NCBI GenBank assembly: GCA_946624395.1
Contig: CAMORY010000080.1
Location: forward strand, 1-5,257
Source: an uncultured Clostridia bacterium
GTDB taxonomy: Bacteria; Bacillota; Clostridia; Christensenellales; Borkfalkiaceae
Length of the DNA: 5,257 nt
Direction of reading: 5' to 3'
Shown here: positions 1 to 5,168 of the stretch, piece after piece
Layout: each line of letters starts with the position of its first letter
How positions within the stretch are numbered: position 1 is the first letter of the stretch
Translations under genes and position numbers: made by a program
The notes under the pieces: generated by a model
Told to the model about the DNA's origin: nothing
Databases searched by the model: none
The model's input: the letters and a program-made list of their open reading frames with translations, nothing else

Positions 1-1782
1 GTTAACGTACACGTGGTCTGCTACTATTCCGCTGTAGCCGTTCACCGCGGCAGGGTTAGTGATGATTTGTCCGATTGCTCCGCTTGCGGGGGTAAGGGAA
101 TAGGTGGTCGTGTGATTATGCGTAGTGTAATCCGCATTATATCCCGCGTAAAGCGCCGTCGTCGCGTCCGCGCTTGAATTAAAGAAGGAATAGGTCTTGT
201 ATTCGATATTGTCGGTCGTGCCGTCGTATCTTTCGGACGAAACAAAACCCGTAGCGTACTTGATATCTTTGATTTTTACCGTGCCCGTTGCGTATTCGGA
301 GTTAGCGTAGTTAGTAGTTGCGAAATCGGTAGGTCCTATTACTATTTCGAGATAGAAATTTCTGCTTAAATCCTTGAAATTGTTTTTAACGACTATAATG
401 CAGGTTTCAAACTCGTCATCTTTAGAAACGTCGGAGAAAGTTGCGACCGCGGAATAGGTTTTATCCTGCGTTCTGTCGGGCTCGTATTCTTCCACTACGT
501 TTACGGTAATATCCGTAGAACCCAGATAACTCAATTTGTTTTGCAACTTAAACGAAATAAGCGTATAACTTTCGTGGTTGTCGTTATCGTCGGTTGTAAG
601 TTCAAAGTTGTCAGCGCCGTTTTTAAGAGTGAGTTTAGCGGTTGCATTAGTTAAAGTTGCAACGCCGCTTGCTTTATCGTAAGTCGCCGTTCCGTTTGCG
701 GAAATCTTTTCGCCGTCGATATCGGAAACGTTTAAGGTATTAGCAAAGTACACGCTTTGGTCGAAATTTATATCGTATTTAAACGCCGTACCGCTTGCCG
801 CGGGAACGGAAAGTACGTCTTTAGAACCGTATACAAGCGTTTCGCTTGCGTCTATCGTAGCCGCGGTAAAGTCTTCGTTGGTTATTTTCTTAATGGAAAT
901 ATCGTCGAAGAAAGCCGTGCCTTCAACCGTCTTTGCGTAATTATTTTTGCCCGTGCCGTAGCCAAGACCTAAAGTTAAAGTAAAGGTGCAGTCGTAATCT
1001 TCGCTTGCAACGAAATAAATTTTATATTCCGTCCATTCGGTATCCGTAATGCCGTCGATACGGAATTCCGCCTGCGAATTGCCCTTTATTGTGTTGGCAA
1101 GTCTGATGTTAGCGCCGTCGCCGTTTATAATGTTCGTTTTAACCCAAACGGAAATTTCGTAAATTTCGCCTTTTTTGACGGAAACGGACGTCGAAGAACG
1201 TAAAGTTTGCGCCGTGCCGAAGCCGTAAGTCGACGAATAGTTGTTAAGCATATAAATGAAATTGTCTTCCGCGCCGTCGTGCTTATCGGGGTTAGTAAAT
1301 ACGTTTTCTTTATAATAAGTTTTCTTTTCGTCCGCGGTTAGAACGTGTGTTGGGTCGCCCGTTTCGTTTATATAATAATCGGTTGCGGCGGCTTTATATT
1401 TATAATCCAAAAAGTTAACGAAATCGGTATCGGAATAAAGCGTGTCGAAAAGTTTTTCCCACGCGCCGACGCTTGCTACGGATACGACGCCGGAATTGAC
1501 GTTTGACGTTTCCGCGGAATTATCGACAGACCTTGTCCACCCCGTAAGCGAAGTCATGGGGAAGTCGGAAATAGTTTTGCTGTACGTGCCGTACGCAAAC
1601 TTCGCGTTGGAGATGTAATCGGTATCAACGGTGTCCTTTTCCGTATAGGTATAAGTCTTTTCGGAATCGGACGTTTCGCTTGAAGAGCCGCACGCCACAA
1701 AGAAAGCGCAGGTGCAGAAAACGCACAGCGCGGTAAGCAAAGCAATAAGCAGTTTTTTAGCATTGAAAAGTTTTTTAGTCAT
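1..1782 (-). CDS. Large surface lipoprotein with CBM-like beta-sandwich segments, C-terminus beyond left edge
   Basis: The frame is open for 594 codons from ATG 1782-1780 to the window edge, so the C-terminus is missing. AGGTGA (1792-1787) sits 4 nt before the ATG and fixes the start. Residues 1-31 form a lipoprotein signal: lysines at 3-4 and 9-10, a hydrophobic stretch 11-30 and a lipobox FVA-C31 followed by a serine linker GSSSETSDS. The protein is therefore probably lipid-anchored on the outer face of the membrane. Residues 185-300 look like a CBM4/9-type galactose-binding-like sandwich, with KKGEIYEISVWVKT at 203-216, TEWTEYKIYF at 248-257 and the closing strand AFFDDISIKKI at 290-300. 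A second, weaker copy spans about 443-510, with YLEIVIG 477-483 and GTVKIKDIKYA 500-510. It is Thr/Asn/Tyr-rich, as expected of secreted proteins. Carbohydrate binding is inferred from fold resemblance; no catalytic domain is visible and the ligand is unknown. It is transcribed divergently from the TauE pair. Confidence 0.85.
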   Translation of the reverse strand, partial: MTKKLFNAKKLLIALLTALCVFCTCAFFVACGSSSETSDSEKTYTYTEKDTVDTDYISNAKFAYGTYSKTISDFPMTSLTGWTRSVDNSAETSNVNSGVVSVASVGAWEKLFDTLYSDTDFVNFLDYKYKAAATDYYINETGDPTHVLTADEKKTYYKENVFTNPDKHDGAEDNFIYMLNNYSSTYGFGTAQTLRSSTSVSVKKGEIYEISVWVKTNIINGDGANIRLANTIKGNSQAEFRIDGITDTEWTEYKIYFVASEDYDCTFTLTLGLGYGTGKNNYAKTVEGTAFFDDISIKKITNEDFTAATIDASETLVYGSKDVLSVPAASGTAFKYDINFDQSVYFANTLNVSDIDGEKISANGTATYDKASGVATLTNATAKLTLKNGADNFELTTDDNDNHESYTLISFKLQNKLSYLGSTDITVNVVEEYEPDRTQDKTYSAVATFSDVSKDDEFETCIIVVKNNFKDLSRNFYLEIVIGPTDFATTNYANSEYATGTVKIKDIKYATGFVSSERYDGTTDNIEYKTYSFFNSSADATTALYAGYNADYTTHNHTTTYSLTPASGAIGQIITNPAAVNGYSGIVADHVYVN

Positions 1783-1821
1783 AAATTCACCTAACTGTCG
1801 ATAGATTTATACTTTTGGCAT

Positions 1822-1850
1822 ACGTTCAGGCGAAGCCCGCCGTCAAACGT
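1822..1850 (-). other. Imperfect inverted repeat / hairpin in the lipoprotein leader
   Basis: ACGTT (1822-1826) is complementary to AACGT (1846-1850). Inside them GGCG (1829-1832) pairs with CGCC (1838-1841), with two possible wobble pairs and a 2-nt bulge between the stems. It is a GC-rich island in an otherwise A/T-rich intergenic region. It lies just downstream of the predicted start of the lipoprotein transcript, so it could be a leader hairpin or a repressor operator. It has no T-tract on either strand and is not a standard terminator. Its function is not known. Confidence 0.4.
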
Positions 1851-1864
1851 AAAATGCTTTATTT

Positions 1865-1893
1865 ATTATATATTATTTTCAAAGAAAAATCAA
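1865..1893 (-). promoter_or_regulatory. Sigma-A-type promoter of the lipoprotein gene
   Basis: On the minus strand a -35 box TTGATT (1893-1888) is followed after exactly 17 bp by a consensus -10 box TATAAT (1870-1865). Transcription should begin near 1858, giving a leader of about 75 nt before the ATG at 1782. The leader contains the hairpin at 1822-1850 and the AGGTGA ribosome-binding site. Confidence 0.6.
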
Positions 1894-2003
1894 CCTTAAA
1901 CATAAAGTTTATTCAAGAATTTATTGAAAAGATACTAAAAAGCGGAAAATTACGGAAAATAAATGTTATGCGGCAAGAAAAAAAGAGAGAAAAGAGCGGT
2001 TTT

Positions 2004-2348
2004 ATGTTGAAAATTTTAACGGGACTATCGGCGGGGCTAATCAACGGACTGTTCGGCGGTGGTGGCGGCATGATTGTCGTGCCGAGTTTAAGATATATGT
2101 TAAGGTACGACGCGGCGACCGCGCACGCCACGGCTATAGCGATAATTCTGCCCGTGTCCGTTTTAAGCGGCGTGTTTTACACGGCGTTCGGGAATTTCGA
2201 ATTGTCGCCCGTGCTGTTTACCGCTATCGGCGCGGTGTTAGGCGGGATAATAGGCGCAATACTGCTTAAAAAACTTTCGTCCGTGCCGATAACGGTTATT
2301 TTTTCAATCGTTATGGCGGCGGCGGGCGTTAAAATGCTGTTCTTCTGA
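2004..2348 (+). CDS. TauE/SafE-family half-size permease, N-half type (114 aa)
   Basis: This is a membrane protein of the TauE/SafE family (sulfite/organosulfonate-type anion exporters), but only half the usual length of about 250 residues. About four membrane segments are visible (roughly 4-27, 41-63, 69-88, 94-113). The family signature NGLFGGGGGMIVVP lies at 14-27, followed by the conserved HATAIAIILP at 41-50. It ends with TGA 25 nt before the next gene, which encodes the complementary half, so the two are likely co-translated and form one transporter. The ATG at 2004 puts the signature at the usual distance from the N-terminus. A weak purine-rich ribosome-binding site (AAGAG near 1992-1996) precedes it. 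An alternative ATG at 1968 would add 12 residues, MRQEKKREKSGF. Extension further back to TTG 1815 is unlikely. The true substrate cannot be read from sequence. Confidence 0.8.
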   Translation: MLKILTGLSAGLINGLFGGGGGMIVVPSLRYMLRYDAATAHATAIAIILPVSVLSGVFYTAFGNFELSPVLFTAIGAVLGGIIGAILLKKLSSVPITVIFSIVMAAAGVKMLFF

Positions 2349-2362
2349 TACGGAAAAATAAT

Positions 2363-2368
2363 AGGTGA
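2363..2368 (+). promoter_or_regulatory. Ribosome-binding site AGGTGA that sets the start of the second TauE half
   Basis: AGGTGA lies 5 nt before ATG 2374 and is the same site as that of the divergent lipoprotein gene. A GTG codon at 2365-2367 lies inside it in the same frame, which makes a GTG start there unlikely. Confidence 0.7.
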
Positions 2369-2373
2369 AATTT

Positions 2374-2751
2374 ATGGACCGGTTATGGTTTTGTTTAGCG
2401 GGAATTTCAGGCGGGCTGCTCGGCGGCATGGGGATGGGCGGCGGCACGGTTTTAATACCGCTTTTGGTAATAGTTTTAGGAGTGCCGCAACATCTGGCGC
2501 AGGCGGTAAACCTTATAAGTTTCGTGCCTATGGCAATCGTTGCGCTTATAATTCACGTTAAGAACCGACTTGTTAAAAGGTCGGGATTGTGGCTTATAAT
2601 TCTTTCTGGGTTATTATCCTGTACGGCGGGGTGCTTTATCGCGCGGGGCATAAACGCGGAATTGTTAAGGAGAATTTTCGGCGGATTTTTAACCTTTTTG
2701 TCGGTTTTTCAGGTGTGTTCGGCAGTCAAAAAAACTACGCGAAAAGGCTAA
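2374..2751 (+). CDS. TauE/SafE-family half-size permease, C-half type (125 aa)
   Basis: This is the second half of a split TauE/SafE transporter. The signature GGLLGGMGMGGGTVLIP is at 13-29, followed by QHLAQAVNLISFVP at 39-52, both characteristic of the family's second repeat. About four membrane segments are visible (5-33, 42-61, 72-90, 99-116). The loop after segment 2 is strongly positive (K63, R65, K68, R69) and the C-tail is basic (KKTTRKG), which predicts that both lie in the cytoplasm. It follows the first half after 25 nt with its own ribosome-binding site, so the pair forms a two-gene operon. From memory, adjacent half-length TauE genes of this sort occur in other Clostridia. No regulator, sulfite/taurine metabolism gene or partner enzyme is in view, so the transported compound is unknown. 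The stop codon TAA overlaps the foot of the hairpin at 2744-2778. Confidence 0.82.
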   Translation: MDRLWFCLAGISGGLLGGMGMGGGTVLIPLLVIVLGVPQHLAQAVNLISFVPMAIVALIIHVKNRLVKRSGLWLIILSGLLSCTAGCFIARGINAELLRRIFGGFLTFLSVFQVCSAVKKTTRKG

Positions 2752-2778
2752 AAAGTTTTGTGCAGTTTGCACAGCCTT
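2744..2778 (+). other. Stem-loop at the end of the TauE pair, not a standard terminator
   Basis: AAGGC (2744-2748) pairs with GCCTT (2774-2778), and inside it TGTGCA (2759-2764) pairs with TGCACA (2768-2773) across a GTT loop. A 10-nt bulge lies on the 5' side. It overlaps the stop codon of the second TauE half. It is followed by A-rich rather than T-rich DNA, so it could protect the 3' end of the mRNA or act as a protein-binding dyad rather than as an intrinsic terminator. Confidence 0.4.
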
Positions 2779-2931
2779 GAAAAAAGCAAAAAACAGACGT
2801 AAAATTTGACGATACGCACTAAAACGCGGTATGTGCACACAAAAAATCGCAACAAAAAAAGGAACTTTACGCGCGTTAAAAAGCGTAAAAAAATATTCGG
2901 CAAAAAATGTGCACAAATTTAGAAAAAGACC
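2752..2931. repeat. A-tract-rich intergenic region with TGTGCA palindromes
   Basis: No convincing gene lies here. The 8-bp palindrome TGTGCACA occurs exactly twice (2832-2839 and 2908-2915), and a third, split version TGTGCA-gtt-TGCACA is at 2759-2773, so the three dyads start 73 and 76 bp apart. Between them are many A-runs of 4-7 (for example 2780-2785, 2788-2793, 2841-2846, 2854-2860, 2887-2893, 2902-2907), which may bend the DNA. A further perfect 7-bp inverted repeat TTTACGC/GCGTAAA (2866-2872, 2883-2889) has a 10-nt loop. The last TGTGCACA ends 16 bp before the -35 box of the next gene. Together these look like an upstream regulatory region, but the binding protein is unknown. Confidence 0.45.
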
Positions 2932-2960
2932 TATACAAACACAATAGACTATGGTATAAT
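2932..2960 (+). promoter_or_regulatory. Extended -10 promoter of the Ppx/GppA gene
   Basis: The -35 box TATACA (2932-2937, 4 of 6 matches to consensus) is followed after 17 bp by a perfect TATAAT (2955-2960). A TG one base before it (2952-2953) makes an extended -10 element. Transcription should start near 2967, about 45 nt before the GTG start at 3012. The promoter therefore lies inside the longest open frame and argues against an upstream start at 2907. Confidence 0.75.
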
Positions 2961-2999
2961 ATAGGCGTATTTTTGAAAATTAGCACCGTTGTGCTTTAC

Positions 3000-3003
3000 G
3001 GAG
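3000..3003 (+). promoter_or_regulatory. Ribosome-binding site GGAG for the Ppx/GppA gene
   Basis: GGAG is followed by an 8-nt spacer to GTG 3012. Another in-frame GTG (3003-3005) overlaps the site itself and lacks a ribosome-binding site of its own, so 3012 is preferred. Confidence 0.65.
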
Positions 3004-3011
3004 TGAATAGA

Positions 3012-4526
3012 GTGGAAAGATTAGGTATCATTGATTTAGGTTCTAATACCGCAAGATTGTTAATCGTGGAAGTGTCTGAAAACGGCTACTTCCAGATTAT
3101 AGACCAGTTAAAGGAAGCGCCGCGGCTTGGCGAAGGTATGGAAAGCGAAGGCTTTTTAAAGCCGCAGCGTATTCAGGCGACCATAAAAGTTCTTAAAATG
3201 TTCAGAAGGCTTTGCGACGTGCACGGAATAGATAAAATCATAGCGGTGGCGACAGCCGCCGTGCGCCGTGCCAAAAACCAGCGCAGTTTTTTGGACGAGA
3301 TTGCCGCGACCTGCGGTATAAAATTCAGGGTATTAAGCGCGGAAGAAGAGGCGATTTACGTTTACCGCGGCGTTATAAATACGATGGACGTGCCCAAGGG
3401 TATTATACTTGAAATTGGCGGCGGCAGTACGAAAATTATCTATTATAACAGAAGAAATCTGTTAAATTACGAAACGTTGCCGTTCGGCGCAATAACGCTT
3501 ACCGAACTGTTTGCGGCGGAAAATCTTTCGCCGGAAAAGCAGGCGGAAAAGACGGAAGCGTTTTTCACCGAACAACTTGAAAAGATAGAGTGGCTTAAAA
3601 ACGTCGACCCCGAAACGCAACTTATCGGCGTTGGCGGTTCTTTCAGAAATCTTTGCCGTATGACGAAGATAATGAAAAAGTACCCCTTGCGCACCATACA
3701 TAATTACGTGGTTCAGGATTCGGATTTCGAGCACGTTTACGACCTGTTGAAGAGTTTAGACCTTGACAGAAAGAAGAAAATCAAGGGATTATCAAGCGGC
3801 AGGGCGGATATTCTGCCCGCGGCGTTCGCGGCGATAAACGCGTTCAAAAAATATATGAATTTAGGGGACGTCGTTATAAGCGGAAGCGGACTCCGTACGG
3901 GGCTTTTATTCAATTACGCTATGCCGCTTACCATAGAAAAACCCGTTTCCGACGTGCTTAACCACAGCCTTAACTCGCTTATAGAGTTTTACGGTTGCAA
4001 CAGGGCGCACACCGAACAGACGGCTATGCTTGCAATCCAGTTGTTCAAGCAGTTGCGCGTTCTGCATAAATTCCCGAGACAGTATATAAGGATACTTAAA
4101 ATCGCGGCTTACCTTTACGAATCGGGCAAGAGCGTAGGGTTTTATAACTTTGAAAAGCACAGCGCGTACATAATACTCAACTCCAACATTTGCGGCGTAA
4201 GCCACAGGGATTTGGTTATGGCGTCCTTCGTTGCGGCGAGTACGGGTATAGACGATATCAACGTTCAGGACTGGAATAGGTATCACGATATTTTAACCGA
4301 CGAAGACGTGGACGCGGTCAGGAAAATGGGCGTTATGTTGAGAATTGCAAACGCGTTCGACAGAAGTATGTCGTGTCTGGTTAAAGGCGTTAACTGCGAT
4401 ATTCTCGGAGATTCCGTTATAATGAAAACCGAACTCGACGGCGACGCGAATTTAGAACTCAATTCGGCGATGGAAATCGGCTCGGATTTCAGAAAGATAT
4501 TCAAAAAGAACTTGGAAATACTTTAA
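3012..4526 (+). CDS. Ppx/GppA-family phosphatase (exopolyphosphatase / pppGpp phosphatase-like), 504 aa
   Basis: The family removes terminal phosphate from inorganic polyphosphate or from pppGpp in the cytoplasm, linking phosphate storage to the stringent response. The N-terminal actin-like fold shows phosphate-1 loop DLGSNTAR (8-15), SAEEEA (109-114) at the catalytic-glutamate region, phosphate-2 loop EIGGGSTK (134-141), GVGGSFRNL (206-214), GRAD (263-266) and SGSGLRTGLL (290-299). The C-terminal part (about 320-504) matches the HD-like domain, with HTEQ (333-336) and KHSAYII (382-388). Length is close to E. coli PPX (513). Three things are odd. The phosphate-2 loop usually reads DIGGGSTE, so D is E134 and E is K141. 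The HD pair position reads LYESG (368-372) instead of LHD/ELG-type. The later YHRK region reads AASTG. Activity may therefore be altered; whether it prefers polyphosphate or pppGpp cannot be told. The GTG start follows GGAG by 8 nt. It is probably expressed alone from the promoter at 2932-2960. Confidence 0.9.
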   Translation: MERLGIIDLGSNTARLLIVEVSENGYFQIIDQLKEAPRLGEGMESEGFLKPQRIQATIKVLKMFRRLCDVHGIDKIIAVATAAVRRAKNQRSFLDEIAATCGIKFRVLSAEEEAIYVYRGVINTMDVPKGIILEIGGGSTKIIYYNRRNLLNYETLPFGAITLTELFAAENLSPEKQAEKTEAFFTEQLEKIEWLKNVDPETQLIGVGGSFRNLCRMTKIMKKYPLRTIHNYVVQDSDFEHVYDLLKSLDLDRKKKIKGLSSGRADILPAAFAAINAFKKYMNLGDVVISGSGLRTGLLFNYAMPLTIEKPVSDVLNHSLNSLIEFYGCNRAHTEQTAMLAIQLFKQLRVLHKFPRQYIRILKIAAYLYESGKSVGFYNFEKHSAYIILNSNICGVSHRDLVMASFVAASTGIDDINVQDWNRYHDILTDEDVDAVRKMGVMLRIANAFDRSMSCLVKGVNCDILGDSVIMKTELDGDANLELNSAMEIGSDFRKIFKKNLEIL

Positions 4527-4544
4527 TCTTAAAAGTTTAACTTT

Positions 4545-4576
4545 AACGGGCGCTGTGATTACACGGCGTTCGTTTT
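4545..4576 (+). terminator. Terminator-like hairpin after the Ppx/GppA gene
   Basis: The left arm 4545-4557 and right arm 4562-4574 form a 13-bp stem, with G-T wobbles at 4554/4565, 4550/4569 and 4549/4570, closed by an ATTA loop. It is followed by a short T-run (4573-4576) and lies 19 nt after the stop codon of the Ppx/GppA gene. The T-run is short for an intrinsic terminator, so termination may be partial. Its end is only 4 nt from the ribosome-binding site of the MreB-like gene, so it could also act as an attenuator for that gene. Confidence 0.5.
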
Positions 4577-4592
4577 AAAAAGGGGAAAGTAA

Positions 4593-5168
4593 ATGATTAA
4601 ATTTGCCGTTGATTTCGACAGCGCGTATACAAGCATTTATAAACTCGGTAGCGGACTTGTGCTTTCCGAACCCACCGTCGCCGCGGTTGAAGAAGGCGAC
4701 AAGGGCGAAGTGAAAGCGATAGGGCAGGACGCGTACAGGCTTATAGGCAAAACGTCTAAAAATACCAAAATCGTTTTTCCTGTTTTCGAAGGCGAAATTA
4801 TTAACGAAAAAGTTGCTATCAGTCTGCTTTCTGGCTTTATGAAAAAAGTCAAGCCCGAAAAATTCGCGTCGTTTTGCATACTGTTTTCCGTGCCCTGCGG
4901 CACTACGGCGGAAACGGCTGCAAAGTATAAAAACGTGGCGAAAGCGTGCGGCGCGAAAAAATGTTTCTTCGTCGAAAGTCCTATTCTTTCCGCACTCGGT
5001 CAGAGAATTCCGCTGTCCGATTCCGCGCCTTGTTTCGTTATCGATATGGCTGGCGGAACGACTAATATCGCCGCGGTAAGCTTAGACGGGGTGATTGCGG
5101 GTATTTCGGTCAATTTCGGCGGCAATAAAATAAGCGCGGACGTAATAGATTTCGTTGCGGAAGCGTAG
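4593..5168 (+). CDS. Divergent MreB-family actin homologue, ending early at TAG
   Basis: MreB proteins form ATP-dependent filaments on the inner membrane face that guide cell-wall synthesis and rod shape. AGGGG (4581-4585) lies 7 nt before the ATG. The 191 residues match the MreB N-terminal two-thirds in order: phosphate-1 region VDFDSAYTSIY (6-16), LVLSEPTVAAVE (22-33), SVPCGTTAE (99-107), ESPILSALG (128-136), phosphate-2 region VIDMAGGTTNIAAVSLDG (149-166) and FGGNKISADVI (175-185). It differs from canonical MreB at conserved sites: D9 stands where DLGTANT has Gly, Y12 where it has Asn, A153 where DIGGGTTE has its first Gly, and N158 where it has Glu. The frame stops at TAG 5166-5168, far short of the usual 330-350 residues, but homologous sequence continues in the same frame beyond it. 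It could be mreB, mbl or a lineage paralogue; the divergence favours a paralogue. No mreC or mreD is in view. Confidence 0.8.
   Translation: MIKFAVDFDSAYTSIYKLGSGLVLSEPTVAAVEEGDKGEVKAIGQDAYRLIGKTSKNTKIVFPVFEGEIINEKVAISLLSGFMKKVKPEKFASFCILFSVPCGTTAETAAKYKNVAKACGAKKCFFVESPILSALGQRIPLSDSAPCFVIDMAGGTTNIAAVSLDGVIAGISVNFGGNKISADVIDFVAEA

Noticed and set aside
757..972. Plus-strand frame of 71 codons opposite the lipoprotein gene
   Set aside because: It is antisense to a 594-codon open frame with a signal peptide and recognised fold segments, and shows no family signature.
1900..1960. Plus-strand promoter for the TauE pair (TTGAAA at 1924)
   Set aside because: The -10 at 17 bp would be AAATTA, which is too weak to call; no convincing TauE promoter was found in 1783-2003.
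1815..2003. N-terminal extension of the first TauE half from TTG 1815
   Set aside because: The extra residues are low-complexity and Lys/Ile-rich, lack the family pattern, come from A/T-rich intergenic DNA that contains the divergent promoter, and begin at a poor TTG start.
2806..2837. Promoter TTGACG with a -10 near GTATGT
   Set aside because: The -35 is good but the -10 box matches poorly at 17 or 18 bp, while a much better promoter lies at 2932-2960.
2866..2889. TTTACGC/GCGTAAA hairpin as a terminator of the TauE operon
   Set aside because: It is followed by an A-run, not a T-run, on the plus strand, and the loop is 10 nt.
2689..2916. Minus-strand frame of 75 codons across the end of the second TauE half
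   Set aside because: Phe-rich composition is the reverse of A-rich DNA; it begins at TTG without a ribosome-binding site and overlaps a real gene.
2907..3011. N-terminal extension of the Ppx/GppA protein
   Set aside because: The clear extended -10 promoter at 2932-2960 lies within it, and the family's N-terminus (GIIDLGSN) begins right after GTG 3012.
3906..4286. Minus-strand frame of 126 codons inside the Ppx/GppA gene
   Set aside because: It is wholly opposite a conserved gene, has no recognisable motif, and is explained as a shadow of codon bias.
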